In this document: positions 1-8,341 of the stretch, piece after piece | Layout of the letters: each line of letters opens with the position of its first letter | Position numbering within the stretch: position 1 is the stretch's first letter | DNA from: Oricola nitratireducens | GTDB lineage: Bacteria > Pseudomonadota > Alphaproteobacteria > Rhizobiales > Rhizobiaceae | NCBI RefSeq assembly: GCF_014904745.1 | Contig: NZ_JACZCS010000042.1 | Span: forward strand, 1 to 64,000 | Direction: 5' to 3' | DNA: 64,000 nt | Made by a program: the position numbers and the translations under genes | Notes under the pieces: generated by a model | Told to the model about the DNA's origin: nothing | The model's input: only the letters and a program-made list of their open reading frames with translations | Databases searched by the model: none

Positions 1-58
1 TGACGGTCTCCAATTCGCGCGGCGCGTGCCTATTTCGCCGAATATCAATTAAAAAATC

Positions 59-817
59 TCAACGCGCCGCACGAAACCGCTTCAGGACCGGCGGGATCGC
101 GGCGACGGCGGCAAGCGCCAGGAAAGCAAGCGTGATCTGCGGCGTCACCAGATCGCCGGCCGATACTTCCGTGCCGGCCTCGTGCGCCGCAACGAGCACG
201 CTGTCGAGACCCTCTCCGAGATAGGCATAGGCGAAAGTGCCCGGCAGGATACCGAGAAAGGTCGCCGCGACATATGTGCGCAGCGACACGTTGAAGAGCG
301 CCGGCGCGATATTGACGACGAAAAACGGAAAGACCGGCGCCAGCCGCAGCACCAGAAGGTAGGAGAAGGCATCCTTTTCGAAACCGTCGGCGAGCCGCCG
401 CGCGACACCGCCGACCTTGTCGCGCAGGAAATCACCAAAGGCGCTGCGCGCCGCCAGGAACACGATGGTCGCGCCAGCCGTCGCGGCAAAGGCAACGACG
501 GTTCCGGCGACCAGCCAGCCGAACAGAAACCCGCCGAAGATCGTCAGGATAGACGCGGCGGGGACCGAAAACGCCACCGCGAGGACATAAACGACAGCAA
601 ATCCGGCGACCGACAGCGCATAATTGGCTTCGACGAAACCGAGCAGCATCTCGCGGCTTTCGGCGAGAAAGGTCAGCGAGAAATAGCGATGCCAGCCCAT
701 CGCGTAGGCAAAGGCGAGCCCGGCGGCAATGACCGCCAGGGGAGCAAAGCGCCGGACAGCACTCACGCGCTTTGTCGTTTTACCGGCTTCGGCCATCATG
801 ATCGTCTCGTCGGGCAC
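59..817 (-). CDS. TVP38/TMEM64 (VTT/SNARE-associated) family membrane protein
   Basis: An integral inner-membrane protein of 252 residues. About five to six hydrophobic segments are visible (near residues 25-42, 70-110, 112-125, 150-175, 180-200 and 225-245). The middle region has the glycine-rich FGGFLFG stretch followed by an AARSAFGDFL-type sequence typical of the VTT domain (YdjX/DedA-like). The family is thought to work in lipid scrambling or membrane homeostasis, but the substrate of this member cannot be read from sequence. The chosen GTG start has an AGGA box about 8 bases upstream; an internal ATG at 799 is possible but has a poorer site. The gene stands alone, divergent from rpmH. 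Confidence 0.85.
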   Translation of the reverse strand: MPDETIMMAEAGKTTKRVSAVRRFAPLAVIAAGLAFAYAMGWHRYFSLTFLAESREMLLGFVEANYALSVAGFAVVYVLAVAFSVPAASILTIFGGFLFGWLVAGTVVAFAATAGATIVFLAARSAFGDFLRDKVGGVARRLADGFEKDAFSYLLVLRLAPVFPFFVVNIAPALFNVSLRTYVAATFLGILPGTFAYAYLGEGLDSVLVAAHEAGTEVSAGDLVTPQITLAFLALAAVAAIPPVLKRFRAAR

Positions 818-1154
818 GCAGCTTTCCTATCGTGTACCGTCTTGATAAACCGTTTTGCCGGCTCCGATACCATAGCCGCCCACCGCATTTGGCCGTCGCG
901 GCGGTAAAGAACAATTCACAAAGCATTGATGCCCGCCAGTGTGATCGGGAGGGCGGCCAGCTTCACAATGCCGTGAGCCGGATCACGGCCGCATCCCGCC
1001 ATCGCGGGCATTGACTTGATGGCCCGTTTGGATCATAAGCCCGCAACGCTCGGGCGCGTCTCCGGCGGCGCATATTTATTGCGCAAGCCATGAAGACCAC
1101 GTTCCCAACCGAAAGAATTCAGCCAAGGGCCGCCTCAAGAGGGCGGAAACGACA
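818..1154. other. Intergenic region between TVP38 gene and rpmH
   Basis: No convincing gene is seen in these 337 bases between two divergent genes. They hold a perfect 7-bp-arm inverted repeat (GCCGTGA...TCACGGC, 970-989), a smaller CCCGC/GCGGG hairpin (995-1008) and, just downstream, a sigma-70-like promoter pointing at rpmH. The remaining part near 1060-1154 is the rpmH leader, with no obvious structure beyond a short AAGGGCCGCC stretch. Confidence 0.6.
1011..1039 (+). promoter_or_regulatory. Putative sigma-70 promoter of rpmH-rnpA-yidC
   Basis: TTGACT (1011-1016), a 17-bp spacer and CATAAG (1034-1039) fit an alphaproteobacterial housekeeping promoter. It lies about 115 bases before the rpmH start and is the best match in the interval. 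The assignment is inference from hexamers only. Confidence 0.4.
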
Positions 1155-1289
1155 ATGAAACGCACCTATCAGCCTTCGAAACTGGTTCGCAAGCGCCGTC
1201 ACGGCTTCCGCACGCGCATGGCTACCCCCGGCGGACGCAAGATTCTTTCCGCACGCCGCGCCCGCGGCCGCAAGCGTCTCTCGGCGTAA
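1155..1289 (+). CDS. rpmH: 50S ribosomal protein L34
   Basis: A 44-residue, very basic protein that begins [19 protein letters not shown] and ends in GRKRLSA, the complete and diagnostic L34 sequence. It is a component of the large ribosomal subunit. The gene is first in the conserved rpmH-rnpA-yidC-engB cluster, and the rnpA start follows after 22 bases, so the two are almost certainly cotranscribed. Length and both termini match the family. Confidence 0.98.
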   Translation: MKRTYQPSKLVRKRRHGFRTRMATPGGRKILSARRARGRKRLSA

Positions 1290-1311
1290 TCGCCCGCCCG
1301 CGACGCTGGCG

Positions 1312-1746
1312 ATGTACGAACCGGCAGCAATAGCCGGCACGGATGACCAGCGCGCCAGCAGACCATATGGCGTTTTGCGAAAACGCTCCGAATTTCTTGC
1401 CGTGCGCCGTGGGACCAAAGTCCGCGGCGCTTTCGTGCTTGTGGAGGCCTTGAACCGGCAGGAGGGCGGCGCTCCGCGCCTCGGCCTGACCGTGTCGCGC
1501 AAGAACGGAAACGCCGTCAGGCGCAACCGCATCAAAAGGCGGCTTCGCGAGGCGGTGCGCCTGCATGGCGCGGGTGACATGGCGGATGGAAATGACTATG
1601 TGATCGTTTCAACGCCGAAGGTGCTGCGCGCACCGTTCGATGCCCTGTGTGCCGATGTCTCTTCCGCATTCGCCCAGGCCAATACGAAACTGCAGCGCCG
1701 GCAGGACGGCGCGAAAGAGGACCGGAAACCGCACGATGGAAAATAA
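1312..1746 (+). CDS. rnpA: Ribonuclease P protein component
   Basis: A 144-residue basic protein, the protein subunit of RNase P that helps the catalytic RNA mature tRNA 5' ends. The signature block is present: RLGLTVSRKNGNAVRRNRIKRRLRE (about residues 56-80) carries the RNR motif. The preceding RSEFLAVRRG segment is typical of rhizobial RnpA. The N-terminal ~20 residues are poorly conserved in the family, so the exact start is uncertain. The 3' end overlaps the yidC start by 11 bases, which indicates translational coupling. No yidD lies between rnpA and yidC, unlike in many bacteria. Confidence 0.95.
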   Translation: MYEPAAIAGTDDQRASRPYGVLRKRSEFLAVRRGTKVRGAFVLVEALNRQEGGAPRLGLTVSRKNGNAVRRNRIKRRLREAVRLHGAGDMADGNDYVIVSTPKVLRAPFDALCADVSSAFAQANTKLQRRQDGAKEDRKPHDGK

Positions 1747-3547
1747 CCGCAACCTGTTCATCACGATCATTCTTTCCGTCGTGATCCTGGCGGCATGGCA
1801 GATTTTTTACATCGGGCCGAAGATCGAGGCCGAAAAGCAGGCGCAGATCGAACAGCAGGCCACGCAGCAGACCGAGACGGCCGCCGAAACACCGGCTACG
1901 ACGACCGAGGCGGGCGGAACGGCCCCGCAGGCGGGGACCGCTCCGGTGATGAGCGAGACGGCAGCCGATACCGCGGCCGAAAGCGCTGGCCGGATCACGA
2001 TCGACACCCCGGCGCTGACCGGTTCCATCAATCTGCGCGGCGCGCGTTTCGACGACCTGAAGCTCAAGCAGTATCGCGAGACGATCAAGAAGGATTCGCC
2101 GATCGTCACCCTGCTGCAGCCGGCTGCCGATCCAAACGGTTATTTCGGCGAGTATGGCTATATCGGCGTCGATGGCGCGCCTGCGGCCGATACCGTCTGG
2201 CAGGCGCCGGACGGCGCGACGCTGACGCAGGACTCCCCCGTCGAACTCACCTACACGGCGCCCAACGGGCTCGTCTTCAAGCGCACGGTCTCGGTCGACG
2301 ACAAATACATGTTCCAGATCAAGGACAGCGTGACGAACAGCTCCGGCGCGGCGGTCGCCCTGCAGCAATACGGCCGCGTCACGCGCTATTCGAAGCCCGA
2401 GAAGCCCCCGATCTACGTGCTGCATGAAGGCCTGATCGGCGTCACCGGCGACGAAGGCCTGACCGAGATAAAATACACCAAGATCGAGAAGGAAGGCGAA
2501 GTCAAACCCGGCAAATCGACCGATGGCTGGCTGGGCATCACCGACAAGTACTGGGCGGTCACCGTGATCCCCGAAGACGGCAAGTCGTTCCAGCCGCATT
2601 ACGCCTATTACACGGAGGGACGCACCCGCTACCAGAGTGATTTCCTCACCGATCCGGTTACGATCAATGCCGGCGATACGGCGCAGTTCGACAACCTGTT
2701 CTTCGCCGGTGCGAAGATCTCCACCCTGCTCGACGGCTACAAGGAAAAATACAATATCCGCCTGTTCGAGAAGCTGATCGACTGGGGCTGGTTCTTCTTC
2801 ATCACCCGGCCGATGTTTCAGTTGATCGACTTCCTCTATCATTTCCTGGGCAATTTCGGTCTCGCCATCCTGGCGACGACGGTCATCGTCAAGGCGGTCT
2901 TCTTCCCGCTGGCCAATATGTCCTACGCCTCGATGGCGCGGATGAAGGTCGTCCAGCCGAAAATGGCGGAGATCAAGGAGAAGTTCGGCGACGACCGCGA
3001 GAAGATGCAGAAGGCGATGATGGAGCTGTACAAGACCGAGAAGATCAATCCGGTCGCGGGCTGCTGGCCGATGCTGATCCAGATCCCGGTCTTCTTCTCG
3101 CTCTACAAGGTGATCTACATCACCATCGAGATGCGCCAGGCGCCGTTCTTCGGCTGGATCCAGGACCTGTCGGCGCCCGATCCGTCGCATGTGCTGAACC
3201 TGTTCGGCCTGCTTCCCTACGATCCGTCGGCGATTCCGGTCTTCGGGACGTTCCTCGCCATCGGCGTGTGGCCGCTGATCATGGGCATCACCATGTTCCT
3301 GCAGATGCGCATGAACCCGACACCGCCGGATCCGACGCAGGCGATGATCTTCACCTGGATGCCGCTGATCTTCATGTTCATGCTGTCGAGCTTCCCGGCC
3401 GGCCTCGTGATCTACTGGGCGTGGAACAACACGCTTTCGATCATCCAGCAGGGCATCATCATGAAACGAAACGGCGCCAAGATCGAACTGTTCGACAATC
3501 TGAAAGGATTGTTCGGCGGCAAGAAGAAGGCCGATGCGGCGAAATAG
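1736..3547 (+). CDS. yidC: Membrane protein insertase YidC
   Basis: A 603-residue inner-membrane insertase that works alone or with SecYEG to insert proteins into the membrane. It shows an N-terminal membrane anchor (about residues 5-25, beginning MENNRNLF), an Ala/Thr/Glu-rich linker, a large periplasmic beta domain (about 80-340) and the C-terminal five-helix 60KD_IMP core (about 355-580). The core includes the NPVAGCWPMLIQIPVFFSLYKV segment and MPLIFMFMLSSFPAGLVIYW. The start at 1736 was chosen because it gives the standard N-terminus; upstream in-frame codons lie inside rnpA. A Lys-rich tail (GGKKKADAAK) ends the protein. Confidence 0.97.
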   Translation: MENNRNLFITIILSVVILAAWQIFYIGPKIEAEKQAQIEQQATQQTETAAETPATTTEAGGTAPQAGTAPVMSETAADTAAESAGRITIDTPALTGSINLRGARFDDLKLKQYRETIKKDSPIVTLLQPAADPNGYFGEYGYIGVDGAPAADTVWQAPDGATLTQDSPVELTYTAPNGLVFKRTVSVDDKYMFQIKDSVTNSSGAAVALQQYGRVTRYSKPEKPPIYVLHEGLIGVTGDEGLTEIKYTKIEKEGEVKPGKSTDGWLGITDKYWAVTVIPEDGKSFQPHYAYYTEGRTRYQSDFLTDPVTINAGDTAQFDNLFFAGAKISTLLDGYKEKYNIRLFEKLIDWGWFFFITRPMFQLIDFLYHFLGNFGLAILATTVIVKAVFFPLANMSYASMARMKVVQPKMAEIKEKFGDDREKMQKAMMELYKTEKINPVAGCWPMLIQIPVFFSLYKVIYITIEMRQAPFFGWIQDLSAPDPSHVLNLFGLLPYDPSAIPVFGTFLAIGVWPLIMGITMFLQMRMNPTPPDPTQAMIFTWMPLIFMFMLSSFPAGLVIYWAWNNTLSIIQQGIIMKRNGAKIELFDNLKGLFGGKKKADAAK

Positions 3548-3556
3548 CGAAGCCGC

Positions 3557-4219
3557 ATGACCTCCGGCACCAATCACGGCGACGATCAGGCTCTGACGAG
3601 CTTCCCGCTGCAATGGGACTTCATCCGGGGCGTGCCCTCGATGAAGTTCCTGCCGCCGGAAGGCCCGCCCGAGGTTGCGTTTGCCGGCCGCTCGAATGTC
3701 GGTAAATCGTCGCTGATCAACGCCATCGTCGCCAAGAAGGGCCTGGCGCGCACCTCCAACACGCCGGGACGCACGCAGGAACTGAACTTCTTCGTGCCGG
3801 GCGGCTATTCCGGCGAGGCCGGCGACCTGCCGCCGCTGGCGATCATCGACATGCCCGGCTACGGCTTCGCGCAGGCGCCGAAGACGCAAGTGGACCAGTG
3901 GACGAAGCTGGTCTTCGACTACCTGCGCGGCCGGGTGACGCTGAAGCGGGTCTATCTGCTGATCGACGCGCGCCACGGCATCAAGAAGAACGACGAAGAG
4001 GTGATGGACCTCCTCGACAAGGCGGCCGTCTCCTACCAGGTGGTGCTGACGAAGATCGACAAGATCAAGGAAGCCGGCGTGCCGGGGATGCTCGCGGAAA
4101 CGGCCAGCCGCATCAAGAAACGCCCCGCCGCATTTCCGTACGTGCTGTCGACCTCGTCGGAAAAGAATATCGGGATCGAGGAATTGCGAGCGGCGATGCT
4201 GGTCGCCGCCCGGTCGTAA
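3557..4219 (+). CDS. engB: Ribosome biogenesis GTPase EngB (YsxC/YihA)
   Basis: A 220-residue TRAFAC-class GTPase needed for 50S subunit assembly. Visible motifs are G1 GRSNVGKSS (44-52), the G2-region threonine in SNTPGRTQ, G3 DMPGYG and G4 TKID. Length is normal for the family. It follows yidC after only 9 bases and belongs to the same operon; in related genomes argB comes next, but here a gene on the opposite strand (msrB) lies between them. Confidence 0.95.
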   Translation: MTSGTNHGDDQALTSFPLQWDFIRGVPSMKFLPPEGPPEVAFAGRSNVGKSSLINAIVAKKGLARTSNTPGRTQELNFFVPGGYSGEAGDLPPLAIIDMPGYGFAQAPKTQVDQWTKLVFDYLRGRVTLKRVYLLIDARHGIKKNDEEVMDLLDKAAVSYQVVLTKIDKIKEAGVPGMLAETASRIKKRPAAFPYVLSTSSEKNIGIEELRAAMLVAARS

Positions 4220-4222
4220 CCG

Positions 4223-4711
4223 TCAGGCCGTTTCGCCGGGTTTGAACGTCAGCGCGACGCCGTTGATGCAGTGGCGCTTGCCGGTCGGCGGCGGGCCGTC
4301 GTTGAAGACATGGCCGAGATGGCCGCCGCAGCGGCGGCAGTGTTCCTCGGTGCGCGGATAAATCAGCTTGAAATCGGTCCGGTTGGCGACAGCGTTCGGC
4401 AAGGCCTCGTAGAAACTTGGCCAGCCGGTGCCGCTGTCGAACTTCGCCTCCGAGGAATAGAGTGGCAGGTCGCATGCGGCACAGTGGAATATGCCGGCGC
4501 GATGCTCGTCGTTGAGCGGGCTCGTGAACGCCCGCTCCGTCGCTTGCTTGCGCATCACCGCGAATTGCTCTTCCGTCAGGATCTTGCGCCATTCGTCGTC
4601 GGTTTTCATGATCTCGAACTCACCTTCAGATCCAGCTGCCAAAGCGTAGGCCGATGCACCGCCGAGAAGAACCGCCGCGGCGCCCATGCCGAGAAAACTG
4701 CGTCTTTTCAT
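4223..4711 (-). CDS. msrB: Peptide-methionine (R)-S-oxide reductase, exported form
   Basis: A 162-residue MsrB that reduces methionine-R-sulfoxide. Two zinc CxxC pairs are seen (CAAC around residue 77 and CRRC around 126), together with the GTGWPSF motif and the catalytic cysteine in the RHCINGVALTF motif near the C-terminus. The N-terminus MKRRSFLGMG followed by a hydrophobic AAAVLLGG stretch and an ALA cleavage site is a twin-arginine signal, so the enzyme probably acts in the periplasm. The upstream in-frame extension is antisense to argB and was rejected. The stop lies 3 bases from the engB stop (convergent). Confidence 0.93.
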   Translation of the reverse strand: MKRRSFLGMGAAAVLLGGASAYALAAGSEGEFEIMKTDDEWRKILTEEQFAVMRKQATERAFTSPLNDEHRAGIFHCAACDLPLYSSEAKFDSGTGWPSFYEALPNAVANRTDFKLIYPRTEEHCRRCGGHLGHVFNDGPPPTGKRHCINGVALTFKPGETA

Positions 4712-4930
4712 TGCGGAAACCTCCATCTTTCTCCCGATATATAGGAGGCCGCGGGCGCCGCTGCACATCACGGTTCTGAACAAATTCGTGATGGAACCGG
4801 CGCGGGGAAAATCCGGCACCGGGGACCCCGGATGGTTTGCGGGCCGCCTTTCAAACCGGAATTGCCCTCGTTCCCGCAAACGGATAGACGAGAGGAACCG
4901 AATGAAAAGGCCCATCGAAAAAGCGGTTCC

Positions 4931-5839
4931 ATGTCCGAAGATACCTCCCCTCCCGCCCCGCAGTCCGAAGCGCATATCCTCGCGAAGGCGCTGCCCTATA
5001 TGCAGCGTTACGAAAACAAGACGATCGTCGTGAAATATGGCGGCAACGCCATGGGCGACGCCTCGCTCGGCCATGCCTTCGCCCAGGACATCGCGCTTCT
5101 CAAGCAATCGGGCGTCAATCCGGTCGTCATCCATGGCGGCGGGCCGCAGATCGGCGCGATGCTGAAAAAGATGGGCATCGAATCGAAATTCGAGGGCGGC
5201 CTGCGCGTCACCGACCAGGCCACCGTCGAGATCGTCGAGATGGTGCTGGCCGGATCGATCAACAAGGAAATCGTCGCGATGATCAACGCGGCGGGCGAAT
5301 GGGCGATCGGGCTGTGCGGCAAGGACGGAAACATGGTCTTCGCCGAGAAGGCCCAAAAGACCGCCAAGGATCCGGACAGCAACATCGAACGCGTCATCGA
5401 CCTCGGCTTCGTCGGCGAGCCGGTGGAGGTCGACCGCACGCTGCTCGACCTGCTGGCGAAATCCGAGATGATCCCGGTGATCGCGCCGGTCGCGCCGGGA
5501 CGCGACGGCCACACCTACAACATCAATGCCGACACGTTTGCCGGCGCCATCGCCGGCGCGCTCGCGGCGTCGCGGCTGCTGTTTCTCACCGACGTGCCCG
5601 GGGTGCTCGACCGCGACGGCAAGCTGATCAAGGAACTGACCGTCTCGGAGGCCAAGGCGCTGATCACGGACGGCACCATCTCGGGCGGCATGATCCCGAA
5701 GGTCGAGACCTGCATCGAGGCGCTGCAGCGCGGCGTGAAGGGCGTGGTCATCGTCAACGGCAAGGTGCCGCACGCGGTGCTGCTGGAACTTTTCACCGAA
5801 CACGGCGCCGGAACGCTTCTCGTCCACGACAAGAGCTGA
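4931..5839 (+). CDS. argB: Acetylglutamate kinase
   Basis: A 302-residue amino-acid kinase that phosphorylates N-acetylglutamate in arginine synthesis. It shows the KYGGNAM nucleotide-binding lysine/glycine segment near residue 36, [11 protein letters not shown], the N-acetylglutamate-binding [10 protein letters not shown] segment and the [10 protein letters not shown] motif. The start MSEDTSPP was taken because the sequence further upstream (from 4832) is not family-like. The region upstream also carries a CATCACG/CGTGATG inverted repeat (4766-4793) of unknown role between argB and the divergent msrB. Confidence 0.96.
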   Translation: MSEDTSPPAPQSEAHILAKALPYMQRYENKTIVVKYGGNAMGDASLGHAFAQDIALLKQSGVNPVVIHGGGPQIGAMLKKMGIESKFEGGLRVTDQATVEIVEMVLAGSINKEIVAMINAAGEWAIGLCGKDGNMVFAEKAQKTAKDPDSNIERVIDLGFVGEPVEVDRTLLDLLAKSEMIPVIAPVAPGRDGHTYNINADTFAGAIAGALAASRLLFLTDVPGVLDRDGKLIKELTVSEAKALITDGTISGGMIPKVETCIEALQRGVKGVVIVNGKVPHAVLLELFTEHGAGTLLVHDKS

Positions 5840-5864
5840 CGCGAAAAAAATCGCGTCCGACCGC

Positions 5865-5895
5865 TTGACCTGGAGTTCACTCCAGCCGGTAGAGT
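5865..5895 (+). promoter_or_regulatory. MerR-type promoter with 19-bp spacer and operator dyad
   Basis: TTGACC (5865-5870) and TAGAGT (5890-5895) are separated by 19 bp, the over-long spacing that MerR-family activators correct by DNA distortion. Inside the spacer is the perfect dyad CTGGAGT-TC-ACTCCAG (5870-5885). The promoter reads into the merR gene 45 bases downstream, implying autoregulation of the merR-CMD pair. Confidence 0.8.
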
Positions 5896-5940
5896 CCGAT
5901 TCACCCGTTCAAGAGAGCGGGCGCAATCGGAGACGGCAGG

Positions 5941-6333
5941 ATGAAAATCGGCGACGTTTCGGCGAAGACCGGCCTCAGCATCGATACGCTGCGTTATTAT
6001 GAGAAGATCGGGCTGATCGACCCGCCGCCCCGGTCGGGCGGATCGCGTGTCTATGACGACAGCATCCTTGGCTGGATCGGTTTTCTCCAGGCGCTGAAAT
6101 CGACCGGCATGCCGCTGTCGCAAATGGCCGACTATGCGCGTCTGCGTCGCGAAGGTACCGCGACAGCGGCGCCCCGGCGGCTGATGCTGGAACGCCAGCG
6201 CGAGGCCGTGCGGGCGCGCATCGCCGAACTCGAGGACTGCCTGCAGCTTCTCGACCACAAAATCCTCAACTACGAGCAAATCGAAGCCGGCCACGCAGTC
6301 GAAGACCGACGCAGAACAGGAACCAACCGATGA
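5941..6333 (+). CDS. MerR family transcriptional regulator
   Basis: A 130-residue regulator with an N-terminal winged helix-turn-helix (MKIGDVSAKTGLSIDTLRYYEKIGLI) and a C-terminal coiled coil (about residues 78-118) for dimerisation. The only cysteine sits at the end of the coiled coil (EDCLQ), so the metal-binding CxxC of MerR/CueR types is absent and the effector is unknown. It most resembles the AdhR/NmlR-like branch by domain layout. It is preceded by its own 19-bp-spacer promoter and overlaps the next gene by ATGA, so both are coexpressed. Confidence 0.9.
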   Translation: MKIGDVSAKTGLSIDTLRYYEKIGLIDPPPRSGGSRVYDDSILGWIGFLQALKSTGMPLSQMADYARLRREGTATAAPRRLMLERQREAVRARIAELEDCLQLLDHKILNYEQIEAGHAVEDRRRTGTNR

Positions 6334-6746
6334 CCGTACAACCAACCCAAACAACCGCACTCGAACGCGGCCGCGACCTGATCGCGCGGATGAATCCCGA
6401 CCTCGAACGTGTGCTGGCGGAACGCTACGACGAACATCTGCCGGGCTTTGCGGAAACCCTGATCGAACAGGCCTATGGCCGCCATTACGCCCGCGACGGG
6501 CTCGATCTGAAAACGCGCCAGATCGCCACCGTCGCCGCGCTGACGGCGCTCGGCGGCCAGACAGGTCCGCAACTCGCGATCAATATCGAGCACGCGCTCG
6601 CGGCGGGCGCCAGCGAGCGTGAAGTCCTGGAGGTCATCTACCAGATGGCCATCTATGGCGGCATGCCGGCGGCGATCAACGGCTTGAACACGGCGATCGC
6701 GCTGTTCGAGGAGCGCCGGAAAACGGCCAGCTCTAGCCCTCGATGA
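6330..6746 (+). CDS. Carboxymuconolactone decarboxylase family protein without cysteines
   Basis: A 138-residue protein of the AhpD/CMD fold: DGLDLKTRQIATVAALTALGG followed by the INIEHALAAGASEREVLEVIYQMAIYGGMPAAINGL helical pair. No cysteine is present, so the peroxidase CxxC of AhpD is lacking and a redox role is unlikely; it resembles YurZ/gamma-CMD-like lyases. Start codon and merR stop overlap in ATGA, indicating one operon under MerR control. The 3' end overlaps the convergent MFS gene by 14 bases. Confidence 0.85.
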   Translation: MTVQPTQTTALERGRDLIARMNPDLERVLAERYDEHLPGFAETLIEQAYGRHYARDGLDLKTRQIATVAALTALGGQTGPQLAINIEHALAAGASEREVLEVIYQMAIYGGMPAAINGLNTAIALFEERRKTASSSPR

Positions 6747-8217
6747 CCGGTTGCGGCGCGCCCTCGTCGCGGGGCGGGGCGGCGACCGGCTTCGGCAGCA
6801 GGCGCACGAGCAGAGCGATCACGACGAAAGCCGAGGCGTTGTAGTATAGCGCGTCCGTCAACGCGGCGGTGTAGGTCTCGGCTTTCGGCAGACCTGCCTG
6901 AAGGCCCTGCGCCAGACGCGAGAAGAACAATTGCCCCATCAGGGCAAGGCCGAGCGCGCCGCCGACCTGCTGGAACGACTGCAAGGCACCCGATCCGGAC
7001 CCGGCATCGCGCGGCGGGACATTCGACAGCACGGTCTGGAACATCGGCGAGATCGCGACGCCGAGTCCGATGCCGCCGGCAAGCAGCGGCAGCGCGAAAA
7101 GGAGCCTGTCCAGTGGCGGCTCGATCGCCTGCACGACGAAATGCAGCGCGATCATCGCCGCGGCCAGGAACAGCGCGCCGGCCATGATGCGGCGGCGCAG
7201 CCATTGCATGCCGAGCCGGCCGGAAATGACCGAGGCAATCAGGACGCCGATCGAAAACGGCATGGTGGTCAGCCCCGATTGCAGAGGCGTCAGGCCGTTT
7301 CCGTTCTGGAGGTAGATGGCGAGCACTAGGAAAAAGCCGGGAATGCCGGAAAACAGGATCGTCGCCATGGCCGAACCGATCAGGAAATTCCGGTTGGTCA
7401 AAAGGGTGAACGGCAGAAGCTGCGGCGCACCCGTGCCCTGCTGGCGGCGTTGCCAGACAACGAAGGCCGCGGCAGCGGGAACGGAGGCAGCGATCATCAC
7501 GAATGTCCATGCCGGCCAGCCGAGTTCCCTGCCCTCGATCAGCGGGAAAATCAGCAGCAGGACGGTCAGGCTGGCGAGCGCGATCCCGCCATAGTCGTTG
7601 CGCAGCTCGCGCGATCCGGGCATCGGCGGGATGAACCGCAGGGCGCCGATCACCGCCAGCGCGCCGACCGGAATGTTGACGAGGAAGATCGGGCGCCAGT
7701 CGAGCCCGTAGATGTCGGCGTCGATCAGGAAGCCGCCGGCGGCGGGGCCCGTCACCGACGCCAGCCCGGCCGTCAGACCGAAAAGCGAGAAGGCCATCGC
7801 GCGTTCGTGCGGCGGGAACAGCACCTGGGCGATCGCCAGCGTCTGCGGCACCATCATGGCGCCGCCGAGCCCCTGCAACACGCGCGCGGCGATCACGAAC
7901 TGCATCGAGATGGCAAGGCCGCACAATGTCGATCCGAGCGTGAAGACGCCGACACCGATGATGAACATGCGCGGACGGCCGAAAATGTCGCCCAGCCGTC
8001 CGAAGGGAAGCAGGCCCAGCGCGAAGACCAGGATATAGGCGGCCACGACCCATTCGATCTGGCTGCTGGTTGCGCTGAAGGCTTTTTGCAGGCTCGGCAT
8101 CGCGACGTTGACGATGGTCACGTCAATCAGGTTCATGAAGCCGGCGAGCAGCAGCACGAACATGGCAATCCACCGGTCCGGACGCAGGTCTTCCGGCTGG
8201 AACTGTTCCTTGGTCAT
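6733..8217 (-). CDS. MFS transporter, DHA2 (EmrB/QacA) family
   Basis: A 494-residue drug:proton antiporter with about 14 membrane segments. The N-terminal part has FMNLIDVTIVNVAMPSL (motif D1 of the DHA2 group), motif A as GRLGDIFGRPR and motif C-like GPAAGGFLID. The internal ATG at 8217 (MTKEQFQ) was chosen because GGGAAGG lies at the right distance; a start 21 bases upstream is possible. It is convergent with the MerR/CMD pair, and the close packing suggests a shared detoxification role, but this is inference. Substrate unknown. Confidence 0.9.
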   Translation of the reverse strand: MTKEQFQPEDLRPDRWIAMFVLLLAGFMNLIDVTIVNVAMPSLQKAFSATSSQIEWVVAAYILVFALGLLPFGRLGDIFGRPRMFIIGVGVFTLGSTLCGLAISMQFVIAARVLQGLGGAMMVPQTLAIAQVLFPPHERAMAFSLFGLTAGLASVTGPAAGGFLIDADIYGLDWRPIFLVNIPVGALAVIGALRFIPPMPGSRELRNDYGGIALASLTVLLLIFPLIEGRELGWPAWTFVMIAASVPAAAAFVVWQRRQQGTGAPQLLPFTLLTNRNFLIGSAMATILFSGIPGFFLVLAIYLQNGNGLTPLQSGLTTMPFSIGVLIASVISGRLGMQWLRRRIMAGALFLAAAMIALHFVVQAIEPPLDRLLFALPLLAGGIGLGVAISPMFQTVLSNVPPRDAGSGSGALQSFQQVGGALGLALMGQLFFSRLAQGLQAGLPKAETYTAALTDALYYNASAFVVIALLVRLLPKPVAAPPRDEGAPQPVIEG

Positions 8218-8341
8218 GGCCTTCCCGTTTCGCCGCACTCAGGATTGAAATGATCGAAGCAGTCCGGCCGTCAAGTTCCGCGATGCGATTCGCCGTTCAG
8301 GCCATCGACTGCATGCCCGATCCGAACATCAAAGGGAAGGT

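Noticed and set aside
1532-3976. 814-residue open frame antisense to yidC and engB
   Set aside because: It is a GC-rich shadow of real genes: Arg/His/Asp-rich composition, no domain, and covers the conserved yidC on the other strand.
4766-4797. LexA/SOS box before argB
   Set aside because: GAAC words are present, but their distance is 12 bases, not the GTTC-N7-GTTC of alphaproteobacteria; it is part of a CATCACG inverted repeat instead.
4712-5827. Long N-terminal extension of msrB
   Set aside because: It runs antisense through argB; the Tat signal at MKRRSFLG with a good start explains the true protein.
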